Source of the DNA: Planctomycetota bacterium
Lineage (GTDB): Bacteria > Planctomycetota > UBA8742 > UBA2392
NCBI GenBank assembly: GCA_027493625.1
Contig: JAOSKM010000002.1
Span: 806,001 to 870,000 of the forward strand
Direction of reading: 5' to 3'
DNA length: 64,000 nucleotides
In this document: positions 53,276-62,645 of the stretch, in pieces
Layout: every line of letters begins with the position of its first letter
Position numbering within the stretch: position 1 is the first letter of the stretch
Made by a program: the position numbers and the translations under genes
The notes under the pieces: generated by a model
Told to the model about the DNA's origin: nothing
The model's database searches: none
What the model saw: only the letters and a program-made list of their open reading frames with translations

Positions 53276-54478
53276 CTACTCGAAGCGCAGGGCTTCTACG
53301 GGGTCTAACCCGGCGGCGTGTCTGGCGGGCCAGACTCCGAACATTACCCCCGTGAAAAAGCTTACCGCCAGCGCCAGCACCACCGCGTAGGCAGGCAGCA
53401 CGAAATCCACCTGCGCCCAGCCCGCCAGCAGCACGCCGCCCACGATGCCCGCCGCGCCGCCCGCCACGCCGCCGATCATCGACACCACCACGGCCTCGAT
53501 CAGAAACTGCAGCAGCACGTCGCGCCGCCTGGCGCCCACCGCCATGCGCACGCCGATCTCGCGGGTGCGCTCGCGCACGCTGACCAGCATGATGTTCATG
53601 ATCCCGATCCCGCCCACCAGCAGCGAAACCGCCGCCACGGCCGCGAGAAAGGCGGTGAAGGTGGTGGTCACTTCGCTGACGGCCTCCAGCATCTCCTTGG
53701 TGGACATCACGTTGAAGTCCGACTCGCTGCCCGGCAACAGCCGGTGGCGCTGGCGCAGGATGCGCTCGATGTCGGCCTGCACGGGCTCGACCCAGTCGTC
53801 GCCCGCGACCTCCACCGTGATGCCGCTCAGGTAATCCTGCCCGAACACCGTGGCCTGGTGCGTGCTGATCGGGATGAAGGTCTGGTCGTCCGGGCTCACG
53901 AACGAGCTGCCCACGGCCGCCAGCACGCCGATCACCTCAAAGCCCAGGCCCTTCAACTGGATGCGCTTGCCCACCGGGTCCAGGTTGCCGAACAGCTCAA
54001 GCGCGACCTCTGAGCCCAGCACCGCCACGCGCCGCCGCCCGTCGATGTGCCCGGCGCTCAGAGCATTGCCGCGCTGCAGCTCGAGGTTGTTGATCGCGAA
54101 ATACTCCGGCGTGGTGCCGATCACCGTGGTGTTGCGGTTGGCCGCCAGGTACTTGGCCTGCGCGCCGCCCGTGGCCATGGGCGCCACGCGCACCACGCCG
54201 CTGATCACCCGCAGCGCCTCGGCGTCGCCGTTCTCGAGCGTTTGTACCGCGCCGCTGCGCACAGGGCCCTGGCGGCGCTGCCCCGGCCGTATGCTCAGGT
54301 TGTTCGCGCCCATTGAGGAAATGCGGCCCTCGATGCTCTCTCGCGCGCCCTCGCCCAGGCTCAGCATGGTCACCACGGCCGCCACGCCGATCACGATGCC
54401 GAGCATGGTCAGCGCCGTGCGCAGCTTGTTCGAAAGCAGCGCTCGCAGTGCGGCAACCAGTGTCTGCCACAGCGACAT
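53276..54478 (-). CDS. MacB/FtsX-type ABC transporter permease
   Basis: The 400-residue product starts SLWQTLVAALRALLSNKLRT. It has the first helix (LTMLGIVIGVAAVVTMLSLG), a MacB periplasmic domain in the middle and three C-terminal helices. The signature VRERTREIGVRMAVGARRRD lies near residue 310. It ends GLDPVEALRFE. It overlaps the ATPase start by one base, and with it and the adaptor forms a MacAB-type exporter for peptides, lipoproteins or drugs. Confidence 0.92.
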   Translation of the reverse strand: MSLWQTLVAALRALLSNKLRTALTMLGIVIGVAAVVTMLSLGEGARESIEGRISSMGANNLSIRPGQRRQGPVRSGAVQTLENGDAEALRVISGVVRVAPMATGGAQAKYLAANRNTTVIGTTPEYFAINNLELQRGNALSAGHIDGRRRVAVLGSEVALELFGNLDPVGKRIQLKGLGFEVIGVLAAVGSSFVSPDDQTFIPISTHQATVFGQDYLSGITVEVAGDDWVEPVQADIERILRQRHRLLPGSESDFNVMSTKEMLEAVSEVTTTFTAFLAAVAAVSLLVGGIGIMNIMLVSVRERTREIGVRMAVGARRRDVLLQFLIEAVVVSMIGGVAGGAAGIVGGVLLAGWAQVDFVLPAYAVVLALAVSFFTGVMFGVWPARHAAGLDPVEALRFE

Positions 54479-55209
54479 CAGGCGCCCTCCCCGGCCAGGG
54501 CCGTGACGCCGGCCAGCACTTCGGCGGATGGGCCGTCGGCCTCGATGATGCCGTCGCGCATGCGGATGGCGCGGGCCATGCGGCGCGCGATGCCCATGTC
54601 GTGGGTGACCACGATCAGCGTCGAGCCCGCGGCGTTCAGCTGCAGCAGCAGGTCCAGGGTCTCGGCGCCGGTGCGGGTATCGAGCTGGCCCGTGGGCTCG
54701 TCGGCCAGGATGATGGCCGGGTCGTTCACGATCGCGCGCGCGATTGCCACCCGCTGTTTCTGGCCGCCCGAAAGCTCGCCGGGCTTGTGGCGCGCGCGGT
54801 CGCTGAGGCCCACGCGCTCCAGCGCGGCCGAAGCTTTAACGGACGGCGACCTGTCGCCCGCGTACAGCAGGGGCAGTTCCACGTTTTCGAGGGCGCTCTG
54901 GCGCGCGAGCAGGTTGAAGGTCTGGAACACGAAGCCGACCTTCTGGTTGCGCACGCGCGCGAGGTCGTCGTCGTCGAGGCCGGAAACGTCGCTGCCATCG
55001 AGCTTGTAGACGCCGCGGGTGGGGCGGTCCAGGCAGCCGACCAGGTGCAGCAGCGTGGATTTGCCGCACCCCGATGGGCCGACCACGGCCACCGACTCCC
55101 CGTGGCGGATGATCAGGTCGATGCCCGCCACGGCCCGCACGGCGATTTCCGGGCGGTCCTCGTGGTAGATCTTCTCGATCCGCTCGAGCTCGATGACCGG
55201 CGCGTTCAT
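54478..55209 (-). CDS. MacB/LolD-type ABC transporter ATPase
   Basis: This 243-residue ATPase has Walker A VVGPSGCGKSTLL, signature ELSGGQKQRVAIARA, Walker B IILADEPTGQLD and a switch histidine in VVTHDM. It matches the MacB/LolD group. One base is shared with each neighbour (adaptor stop, permease start). Confidence 0.94.
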   Translation of the reverse strand: MNAPVIELERIEKIYHEDRPEIAVRAVAGIDLIIRHGESVAVVGPSGCGKSTLLHLVGCLDRPTRGVYKLDGSDVSGLDDDDLARVRNQKVGFVFQTFNLLARQSALENVELPLLYAGDRSPSVKASAALERVGLSDRARHKPGELSGGQKQRVAIARAIVNDPAIILADEPTGQLDTRTGAETLDLLLQLNAAGSTLIVVTHDMGIARRMARAIRMRDGIIEADGPSAEVLAGVTALAGEGA

Positions 55210-56387
55210 CAGCGCCTCCCGAACATGCCCGGCCCGGCCGCGAGGTTCGAGTTGGCCGTGCCGACCCGCAGTTGCTGCCCTTCCTCGACGCCCTCGGTCA
55301 CCACGTAGCGTGTGCCGTCCGTGGCGCCCAGCTTCACGTCGCGGCGCTCGCCCTCGGCCGTCAGCACGTAGTACTGCTCGCCCTCGCTGTAGATGGCCGA
55401 CACCGGCACCAGCAGCACCCCGGCGTGACGGCCGGTGATGACCTCGAGGTCGGCGTTCATGCCGGGGCGCAGCAGGTAGAAGTCTTTGTCGGTGACGCGC
55501 ACGTCCAGATCGAACGTAACGATGTTGCTTGTCTCGACGCCGAGCGGCGACAGGGTGTCCACGACGCCGCTGAACACGCGGCGCGGCCAGGCGTCCACGC
55601 GGATCTGCACCTGCTGGCCTTCGTCGACGCGGCCGACGTCGGCCTCGTCCAGGGCGCCCACCACGGTGAGGGCCGACAGGTCGCCCAGTGTCAGCAGCGC
55701 CGTGCCGCCGCCGATGTTGGAGATGCCCGACGCGATGATGGTGCCCTTCTCGACGTCGATCTTGAGCACCGTGGCGGCGATCGGCGCGACGATGGTGGTC
55801 TCGGACAGGCGCAGGTTGGCCTGGTCCAGGTTCAGCTGGGCGCTGCGCAGCTCGGCCTCGCTGCTCTGCACGTCGCTCTGCAGCGACTTCACGTTGCCCT
55901 CGGCGATTTCCCAGTTGCTGCGGGCTACGCGCAGTTCCTCCTTGGTGATGACGTCGCCGGCGTCCTTGAGGCGCGCGTCGTATTTGGCCTTGGCCTCGGC
56001 GGCCTGCAGTTGCGCGATGTTCAGCGCGGCCTGTGCGCGGCTGAGGCGCGCCTGCGCCGATTGCAGCGCGGCCTCGGCCTGTGAGACGGCGCGGGTTTCG
56101 TCGGCCGGGTCCAGCTTGATCAGCAGGTCGCCGGCCGTGACCAGGTCGCCGACCTTCACGGCGATCTCGATGACCTCGCCCGATGCGCGGGATTTGACCT
56201 CGACCTGCGCGTTGGCCTCCACCTTGCCGGAAAGCGAGGCGGCTTCAACCAACTCGCCCCGCGTCACGGTGACCAGCTTCGGCGGCGCGGGATCAGAGGC
56301 AAAGGGGTTGAACCACACCAGCACCACCACGGCCGCCACAGCGACCGCGCCCACCACCGACCAGACAATCGTTTTGCGAAGCTTCAT
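55209..56387 (-). CDS. MacA-like periplasmic adaptor
   Basis: The 392-residue product starts at ATG 56387 (MKLRKTIVWSVVGAVAVAAV), giving one anchor helix. Lipoyl halves are AASLSGKVEANAQVEVKSRA and LSETTIVAPIAATVLKI. The coiled-coil hairpin lies between them, and a beta-barrel plus membrane-proximal domain follow (NADLEVITGRHAGVLLVPV). Together with the next two genes it makes a complete inner-membrane exporter minus the TolC-like partner, which is not in the window. Confidence 0.92.
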   Translation of the reverse strand: MKLRKTIVWSVVGAVAVAAVVVLVWFNPFASDPAPPKLVTVTRGELVEAASLSGKVEANAQVEVKSRASGEVIEIAVKVGDLVTAGDLLIKLDPADETRAVSQAEAALQSAQARLSRAQAALNIAQLQAAEAKAKYDARLKDAGDVITKEELRVARSNWEIAEGNVKSLQSDVQSSEAELRSAQLNLDQANLRLSETTIVAPIAATVLKIDVEKGTIIASGISNIGGGTALLTLGDLSALTVVGALDEADVGRVDEGQQVQIRVDAWPRRVFSGVVDTLSPLGVETSNIVTFDLDVRVTDKDFYLLRPGMNADLEVITGRHAGVLLVPVSAIYSEGEQYYVLTAEGERRDVKLGATDGTRYVVTEGVEEGQQLRVGTANSNLAAGPGMFGRR

Positions 56388-56500
56388 CGCCGCCCCAGGG
56401 TCATGCCCACCGTTACAACGGGGCAGGCCCCAAGGAGCATCCAACCAACCCGAAGAGCCACGGCCGTGCCGTGGCGCCGGGGGAGCCGCATGCTGCGCCA

Positions 56501-58801
56501 CTACGCCTTGCGCAGCTCAGCCGCTAGCCGGGCGGAGTTTATGGCTACGCTTAAATCGCTGAACACCATGGCCAGCGCGGCGTAGCTGGGGGGCAGGAAG
56601 ATGCCCGCCCACAGCATGGCGCCGGCCGCCAGCGGAATGCCCACCGCGTTGTAGCACAGGCTTAAAAACAGGTTCTGCCGGATTGCACGCAGCGAGCGCC
56701 GGCCGAAGTCGATCGCGCGCGGCAGGTCGCCCAGGCGGCCGGTCATCAGCACCATGTCGCCGGTTTCCTTGGCGACGTCGCTGCCGCCGCCGATCGCCAC
56801 GCCGATGTCCGCGCGGGCCAGCGCGGGGGCGTCGTTGATGCCGTCGCCCACCATGGCCGTGACGCCCGTTTCCTTTAACTGGTCAATCAGCTGCAGCTTG
56901 CCCTCGGGGGTGACGCCCGCATGCACCTCGTCGATGCCCAATGCGCTCGCCACGCGTTGCGCGGCCGCCTGGTGGTCGCCGGTGATCAGCACGGTGCGTG
57001 CGCCCTGGCCGCGCAGCTGCTCGATCAGCTGGCGGGCTTCGTCGCGCAGGGAATCCGCGAAGCCGAAGGCCGCCAGCAACTTGCCGTCCGCGGCCAGCAG
57101 GCTGACGCTGTCGCCGCGCTCGCGCAGAGCATTGGCGCGGGCCTGCAGGCCGTCGCTCAGCGGCACGCCCTCGCGCTCGAGCAAGGCCGGCGTGCCGAAG
57201 ATGAACTTGCGGCCGTCGGCTTCGGCGACCAGGCCCATGCCGGCGTGCTCCTTGGCTTTGGGTGGCGCCGACAATCCTGTCGGCGGTCGCGGCGAGGTTG
57301 CCGCGACGTTCGGGCTCAGCTTCGCTGCGCCCGGCCCGACAAGATTGTCGGGCCCACCCACAGAATGGACCAGGCCTGCCTGGATGCTCGCCCATTCGGC
57401 GGCGGCTTTGGTGAAGGGGTGTTGCGAGGCCTGGGTTACCACGGCCAGCGCCTGCAGCACGGAGGCCTCATCCACGCCGTCGGCGTACTCCACGGCCTGC
57501 ACGCCCGGCTTGCCCAGCGTGAGCGTGCCGGTCTTGTCGAAGGCGAAGATCCGCGCGCGCGAGATGCGCTCCAGGGCGGCGCCGTTCTTGACCAGTATGC
57601 CGCGCTTGAGCGCCGCGCCGCTGCCGATCATCACCGCGGCCGGCACCGCGATACCCAACGCGCAGGGGCAGGCGATCACCAGCACGGCGATGGCGTGCGT
57701 CACGGCGCGGGCCGGCCCGGCGCCCGCGATCAGCCAGGCCAGGGCGGTGACGACCGCGATGCCCACCACGATCGGCACGAACCAGTTGCTGACCCGGTCA
57801 GCGAAGCGCTGGATCGGCGCCTTGGTGCGCTGGGCTTCCTCGACCAGCTTGACGATGTTCGCCAGCACCGTGTCGCGCCCCACGGCCGTGGCCTTCACTT
57901 CGAGAGACCCGTTGGCGGCGATGGTGCCGGTGCGCACGGCGTCGCCCACGCGGCGCGGCACGGGCACGGGCTCGCCGGTCAGCATGGCTTCATCCACGTC
58001 GCTTTCGCCGGCGACGATCTCGCCGTCCACGGGGATGCGCCCGCCGGCGTTCACCACGCAGATTTCGCCGGCCTTCACACTTGACGCGTCAACTTCGATG
58101 AGTTGCCCATCCCGCTTCACACGCGCCTTGTCGGGCGCCAGTTGCAGCAGGCTGCGTAAGGCTCCCAGGGCGTTGCCGCGGGCGCGCGCCTCGACGTATT
58201 TGCCCAGGCGCAGGAACACAACCAAAAGAGTAGCGGCCTCGAAGTAGACGTCCTTGGTCAGGCCCGGCGGCAGCGGCCAGTTGAACAGCACCACGCCCGC
58301 GCCGAACGCCAGGCCGCTGGCCATGCCGATGCTGACCAGCACGTCCATGCCCAGGTTGCGGTTGCGGATGCCCGCCACGGCGCCCTTGTAGAAGTCGAAA
58401 CCGACGGTGGCCTGGATCGCCACCGCCAGCGCCAGCGCCGCGTAATCCCAGCCCGCGCCGTGCAGGTGCACGAAGTGGGGCAGCATCACCGGGATCACCA
58501 GCGCAACGCCGAGCAGCAGCAGCCACAGGTTGCGGCACTGTTCACGTTTTGCCACCTCGGCCGGGTCGCGTGTTTCCGCTTCTTCCTCTTTAACCAACGT
58601 GTAGCCGCCCTTGCGCACCGCGGGCTCAAGTTCCTCGTAGCCCGGCTTGCGGCCGGTGAAACAGACGGTCACGCTGCCGGAGGCGAAGTCGGCCTCGGCC
58701 GTGGTGATGCCCTGCACGCCCTTGAGCGATTTCTCGACCGAGCGCGCGCAGTGGGCGCAGGTCATGCCGTCCACCTTGAGGTTGAGTGTGCCGCTGGCCA
58801 T
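56501..58801 (-). CDS. copA: Cu+-translocating P1B-type ATPase CopA
   Basis: The 766-residue product has one N-terminal HMA domain (GMTCAHCARSVEKSL) and eight membrane segments. Motifs are CPC in VLVIACPCALGIAVPAA, DKTGTLTLGKP, a His-Pro in TQASQHPF and GDGINDAPALA. I chose MASGTLNLK at 58801. Inside the nucleotide-binding domain about 34 residues (GGPDNLVGPGAAKLSP and following) come from an in-frame palindromic element at 57260-57359 and are absent from usual CopA proteins. Confidence 0.95.
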   Translation of the reverse strand: MASGTLNLKVDGMTCAHCARSVEKSLKGVQGITTAEADFASGSVTVCFTGRKPGYEELEPAVRKGGYTLVKEEEAETRDPAEVAKREQCRNLWLLLLGVALVIPVMLPHFVHLHGAGWDYAALALAVAIQATVGFDFYKGAVAGIRNRNLGMDVLVSIGMASGLAFGAGVVLFNWPLPPGLTKDVYFEAATLLVVFLRLGKYVEARARGNALGALRSLLQLAPDKARVKRDGQLIEVDASSVKAGEICVVNAGGRIPVDGEIVAGESDVDEAMLTGEPVPVPRRVGDAVRTGTIAANGSLEVKATAVGRDTVLANIVKLVEEAQRTKAPIQRFADRVSNWFVPIVVGIAVVTALAWLIAGAGPARAVTHAIAVLVIACPCALGIAVPAAVMIGSGAALKRGILVKNGAALERISRARIFAFDKTGTLTLGKPGVQAVEYADGVDEASVLQALAVVTQASQHPFTKAAAEWASIQAGLVHSVGGPDNLVGPGAAKLSPNVAATSPRPPTGLSAPPKAKEHAGMGLVAEADGRKFIFGTPALLEREGVPLSDGLQARANALRERGDSVSLLAADGKLLAAFGFADSLRDEARQLIEQLRGQGARTVLITGDHQAAAQRVASALGIDEVHAGVTPEGKLQLIDQLKETGVTAMVGDGINDAPALARADIGVAIGGGSDVAKETGDMVLMTGRLGDLPRAIDFGRRSLRAIRQNLFLSLCYNAVGIPLAAGAMLWAGIFLPPSYAALAMVFSDLSVAINSARLAAELRKA
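57260..57359. repeat. in-frame palindromic element inside copA
   Basis: The outer arms GGGTGGCGCCGACAATC (from 57260) and GATTGTCGGGCCCACCC (ending 57359) are inverted. Inside are GTCGCGGC/GCCGCGAC and CGGGC/GCCCG stems. The frame of copA is kept through all of it. Confidence 0.75.
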
Positions 58802-58803
58802 GG

Positions 58804-59019
58804 TTATCCCTGCGCCATTTCGTAGCCGGCCTCGCGGATCGCGTCTGCCAGCGCCTGCACCAGCGGCTCGCCCGCGCACTCGATTCGCAGCTGTTCGCTG
58901 CCCAGGTCCACCTTCGCGCTGCTGACACCCTCCACGCCCAGGGCGGCGTTCTCGACGCGCCTGGCGCAGTGGCCGCAGCTCATGCCTTTGACTTTGAAGT
59001 TCAGTGTTTCGGTTGCCAT
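58804..59019 (-). CDS. copZ: CopZ-like copper chaperone
   Basis: This 71-residue heavy-metal-associated domain carries GMSCGHCARRVENAAL with the copper-binding CGHC pair. It starts at ATG 59019 and lies 2 nt before copA. It would pass Cu(I) to CopA. It retains a normal C-terminal helix (LADAIREAGYEM). Confidence 0.9.
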   Translation of the reverse strand: MATETLNFKVKGMSCGHCARRVENAALGVEGVSSAKVDLGSEQLRIECAGEPLVQALADAIREAGYEMAQG

Positions 59020-59254
59020 GGGTTCCTCTTCCGTGTCTACCGGCGTCTGCCGCGCGCTTCCGCCTTCGCCAAGGCTTCGGCGGACGAGTGCGCTTGCGGC
59101 TCTTGTTCCTGCCGCCTGCCGCCTCACACCCACATAACACCTCCGTAGTTAACTCCGGATTCCAGCAAAATCGCCCGCCCAACCTGGCGCTTTCTTCCGT
59201 ATAAGCACAGGCCGGCCTGTCTGATAAACTGCGGGCTGAATGCATGGAGCCGTA
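59020..59254. other. divergent promoter region of copZ and the S41-like gene
   Basis: CGCCTTCGCCAAGGCTTCGG at 59070-59089 is a palindrome-like repeat whose in-frame translation (AFAKASAD) is familiar from many genomes as an inserted coding repeat. CCTGCCG words at 59105-59121 have a 7-bp step. A copper-responsive operator is not evident. Confidence 0.5.
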
Positions 59255-61573
59255 ATGACGTACACCCGGATTCTCGCTCTGCTGGCCTGCGCCCTGCTGG
59301 CCGCCGCCTGCTCACGCACCGAACAGCCAGCCAGCCCCGCCCAGCCGGCGGCCGACCGCGTTGACCTGGACCAGTACGTGGTCCAGAACGACAACAGCAG
59401 CGACGGCCCGGTCGCGAACAAGGCCACCCGTGAAAGCCTGCTGAAGGAACTGGACGCCGCCGTGGCGCAGCTCGAGAAGGCCGCCACCCTGCACGACGCC
59501 TTCCGCGTGGCCGAGGCGATTGAAGACCTGGGCGCCGGCATCAACCCGGAGCTGATCGAGCGCGTCAAGAAACTGCCCGAGCTGCCCCGTATCGCGGGCT
59601 GGCGCGCGGTCTGGACCCTGGGCTCGATCAACAACAGCGGCTGGGACGCCGGCGTGGACGGGCTGCTCGCGATCGTGACCGGCGAGGGCAGCGTCGAAAA
59701 CCGCGTGGCCGCCGCCGAGGTGCTGGGCGCCGTGGCCAGCACCCGCCATGAAGAAAAGCTGCGCAAGGCGCTGCACGAACAGGTGTTCACCCCCGAGGTG
59801 AAGGTGCAGCTGGCCGTTGCCCTGTGGCGCACCGCCAAGGACACCGCCGCCACCAAGGTGCTGCGCGAGATGCTGGCCAGCGACAATGACAGCTTCCGCA
59901 TCCAGGCCGCGCTGGCGCTGGGCGAGATCAATCAGCTTACCGCCGACGCCAAGCCGATCCTGGAGCTGATATCCACCGAGCCCACCCTGCGCGGGCGCAC
60001 CGCCAGGCGCGCTCTCGACTACGAACGCGCCATCAAGCGCTTCGAGGCCGCCATCGAAAGCAAGCTGCCCGGCCAGGAGAAGGTCGAGAAGATCGATACC
60101 CGCCTGCTCGACAGCGTCGAGAAGATGATCAAAGAGCGCTACATCTACCCGGACGCCATCAGCGGGCGCAAGCTGCTGTACGCCGCGGCCAGCGGCATGC
60201 TGGACGGGCTCGACCCGTACACCTGCCTGCTGGAAGACAGCCAGTTGCGCGACGCCGGCGAGATCCGCCGCTTCGCGGTGCCCACGCTCGGCATCATGCT
60301 GGGCAGCGCGCGCCTGGACCCCAAGCGCGAAGTGCGACTCACCCGCGTGCTCAGCGTGCGTCCCGGCAGCCCGGCCGCCATGGCCGGCATCCGCCCCGGT
60401 GACCGCATCTACCGCGTGCTGCGCGGCGTGACGGCAGAGCGCATCCATCAGTTGCGGGTCGACAGCAGCGACCTGCCCGATGAAACCAAGCCGTTCCAGA
60501 TCCTGCCGCTGGACGAGGCGGTCAGCCAGTTCCAGGGCGCGCTCGGCACCACGCTGGGAATCAACATCATGCGTGACGGCTGGCTGCTGTCGCGCTGGGT
60601 GCACGTCACCCACACCGCGACGGACGCCGACCCCGTCCAGCACGAGGCCCTGCCCGGCAATCTCGGGATGATCCGCGTGGCCGAGTTGACGGCATCGTCG
60701 CCGGCGCGCGTGAAGGAATCCCTGGCGACGCTGAAGGAAGGCGGCGCCAAGGCCTTGATCCTGGACCTGCGCAACTGCGCGGGCGGCAGCATCGAGGCCG
60801 CCACCCAGGTCGCCGGCCTGTTCCTGGCCAGGGGCACGCTGGTCACCTTCAGCAGCGGTCGCAGCGAAGAGGTGGCGCCCACCACGAAGTACGTCACCAG
60901 CAACGACGCCCCCGACACCGAGCTGCCGCTGGTGGTGCTGATCAACGGCGGCACGGCGGACGCAGGCGAGGTGCTGGCGGGCGCGCTGCGCGAGCACAAG
61001 CGCGCGAAGACCGCCGGCGCCCGCAGTTTCGGGCGCGCCATTGTGCAGGAGCTGATCCCGCTGCGGGCATCGGAGCTCGAGGAAGACGGCAAGCAGGCGG
61101 CGCTGCTGCTGACCGTGGCGCGCTACCGCGGGCCGGTCAGCGAACTGCCCTGGTACGACCGCGGCGTGGAGGCGGACACCGCGCTGACCCCGCGCCTGTT
61201 CGAGAGCTGGATCTATGACGCCTTCGAGGAACTCGGCGACAAGAGCGTGCTGGGAACCTACCTGGACAAGCTGATGGCCGAGACCGACAAGGAAGTGCTC
61301 AAACAGCTCGCGCGCGGCGACGGCCACAAGACCGAGGGCTACCCCGGCTTCGACGAGATGTACGCCAGGGCCGCGGAAACCAGGCTCAGCCGCGAGGACG
61401 TGCGTTTCCTGCTGCGCCGGGAGCTGCGCCGCAGGCTGATCGCCACGGGCGTCGCGGTCTCGCGCGCGGACCTGCAGGAAGACACGGTGTTCGTCGGCGC
61501 GGTGAAGGAAGCCGCCAGGGCCGCGGGCATCGACCTGTCGGAGATCCCCGAGTACAGCATGATCAGCAAGTAA
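59255..61573 (+). CDS. S41-family protease-like lipoprotein, catalytically degenerate
   Basis: ATG 59255 follows GGAG; the lipobox is LLAAACS. The 772-residue product has HEAT-like repeats (residues 50-270), a C-terminal-processing-protease core with a PDZ-like part (VRPGSPAAMAGIRPGDRIYR), and the S41 peptidase domain. Where Ctp proteases have G-S-A-S-A-S-E this one reads GGTADAGEVLAGAL. The lysine of TFGKG is arginine (RSFGRAIVQ). It is probably not an active serine protease. Confidence 0.8.
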   Translation: MTYTRILALLACALLAAACSRTEQPASPAQPAADRVDLDQYVVQNDNSSDGPVANKATRESLLKELDAAVAQLEKAATLHDAFRVAEAIEDLGAGINPELIERVKKLPELPRIAGWRAVWTLGSINNSGWDAGVDGLLAIVTGEGSVENRVAAAEVLGAVASTRHEEKLRKALHEQVFTPEVKVQLAVALWRTAKDTAATKVLREMLASDNDSFRIQAALALGEINQLTADAKPILELISTEPTLRGRTARRALDYERAIKRFEAAIESKLPGQEKVEKIDTRLLDSVEKMIKERYIYPDAISGRKLLYAAASGMLDGLDPYTCLLEDSQLRDAGEIRRFAVPTLGIMLGSARLDPKREVRLTRVLSVRPGSPAAMAGIRPGDRIYRVLRGVTAERIHQLRVDSSDLPDETKPFQILPLDEAVSQFQGALGTTLGINIMRDGWLLSRWVHVTHTATDADPVQHEALPGNLGMIRVAELTASSPARVKESLATLKEGGAKALILDLRNCAGGSIEAATQVAGLFLARGTLVTFSSGRSEEVAPTTKYVTSNDAPDTELPLVVLINGGTADAGEVLAGALREHKRAKTAGARSFGRAIVQELIPLRASELEEDGKQAALLLTVARYRGPVSELPWYDRGVEADTALTPRLFESWIYDAFEELGDKSVLGTYLDKLMAETDKEVLKQLARGDGHKTEGYPGFDEMYARAAETRLSREDVRFLLRRELRRRLIATGVAVSRADLQEDTVFVGAVKEAARAAGIDLSEIPEYSMISK

Positions 61574-61574
61574 T

Positions 61575-61605
61575 GCGGATTCAGAATGCAGGATTCAGGA
61601 TTCAG
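61575..61605. repeat. GGATTCA heptad patch at the 3' side of the S41-like gene
   Basis: GGATTCA, GAATGCA, GGATTCA and GGATTCA words lie in the short gap between convergent genes. The related words GGATTTT and GGATTCT occur at 6408-6441. Confidence 0.6.
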
Positions 61606-62645
61606 CCCTCGGTGCCGGGGGCTGATTCTTTTCCCGAACCCGGAAGCAGCCAGCCGACCAGCGCGCACAGCCCGAAGCCGAACGCGTTCAGGGTGCCGTG
61701 CCACACGATCATCTGCGGCACGGTCTGTGTCGGGTAGCCGCGCCACAGGCCCCAGGCGAAGATGATCGCCAGCGTCAGGGCAGTACCCAGCGACAGGTCG
61801 GCAACCACCAGCAGCAACCGCGAGGCAGGCGGCAGGCCCGAGCCCGGCCGCAGCGCGTGGAAAAGCTGCATCCAGCCCAGCACGATCACGCAGCCCGCAT
61901 AGAAGAAGGCGCAGCAGGCCTCGAACCAGGAGGGCGCGCCCAGGTGCGAGGCCGTGATGCCCGCCGCCACCAGCAGGTTGCCCAGCGAAACAGCGATCGT
62001 GACCGCGGCAGGGACTGTCCCCGAGCGTTGGGACTGTCCCTGTTTTCGACCAACGCCGAACCACGCCACCACGCGCCAGGCCACCACCTGCAGCACCAGC
62101 CCCGCGTACAGCTGGTGAACGCCCGCCAGCAGCACGATCAGCGGCGCAAACCCGAAAGCCGCCCACTGCATGGCGGAAGCACCCGTCCAGGCGCCGCTGA
62201 CCGCGAACAGCACCAGCCCCCAGTCGGCCAGCGCCCCCGCGCGGCGCAGGCCCAGCGCGATCAGCCGCCAGGCGCCCGCCACGCCGCACAGGCCGGCAAG
62301 CGCCAGCCAGGGCAACGCCGGCCAGATGCCTTCCAGCCCGGGCGCAAACGCCGCCACCAGCAGCAGCGCCGCGGGCAACTGCGCCCAGGCCACGAAACCC
62401 AGCAGCCGCGCGGTGGGGGAGTGCTGGTCTTGACCAGTCAAGATCATCCCCAGCGCCAGCGGCACGTGCACCAGCGCACCCAGCCACAACAGGGCCAGCG
62501 CCCACTCCGGCCGGAACGCCTGCCAGGCCGCCAGCCAAAGCAGCAGCCCGGCCGCCGCACGCAGCCAGGCGCGCCCGCGGGATCGCGCTGCCGAGGCGTT
62601 CGCCGGCGCGTGCGTGTGGGTTTTTGCCGGATCCGGCATCGACAT
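61602..62645 (-). CDS. YndJ-like multispan membrane protein
   Basis: The 347-residue product has about ten membrane helices. The C-terminal VWHGTLNAFGFGLCALVGWL is a YndJ-type signature. Between two helices, GRKQGQSQRSGTVPAA is encoded by a GGGACTGTCCC repeat (62010-62041) that keeps the frame. Function is unknown. The protein faces the degenerate S41 gene. Confidence 0.7.
   Translation of the reverse strand: MSMPDPAKTHTHAPANASAARSRGRAWLRAAAGLLLWLAAWQAFRPEWALALLWLGALVHVPLALGMILTGQDQHSPTARLLGFVAWAQLPAALLLVAAFAPGLEGIWPALPWLALAGLCGVAGAWRLIALGLRRAGALADWGLVLFAVSGAWTGASAMQWAAFGFAPLIVLLAGVHQLYAGLVLQVVAWRVVAWFGVGRKQGQSQRSGTVPAAVTIAVSLGNLLVAAGITASHLGAPSWFEACCAFFYAGCVIVLGWMQLFHALRPGSGLPPASRLLLVVADLSLGTALTLAIIFAWGLWRGYPTQTVPQMIVWHGTLNAFGFGLCALVGWLLPGSGKESAPGTEG
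62010..62041. repeat. GGGACTGTCCC repeat pair inside the YndJ-like gene
   Basis: AGGGACTGTCCC and GGGACTGTCCCT lie 8 nt apart. The same pair in inverted form occurs at 53224-53251 in an intergenic gap, so it is a dispersed element that here is coding. Confidence 0.7.

Noticed and set aside
59070..59089. Copper-responsive operator between copZ and the S41-like gene
   Set aside because: The palindrome matches a dispersed AFAKASAD-type repeat rather than a CueR or CsoR site, and promoter spacing does not fit.
58801..59245. Extended N terminus for copA reaching upstream through copZ
   Set aside because: The extra residues are arginine-rich and overlap the copZ gene out of frame. The HMA domain starts naturally at 58801.
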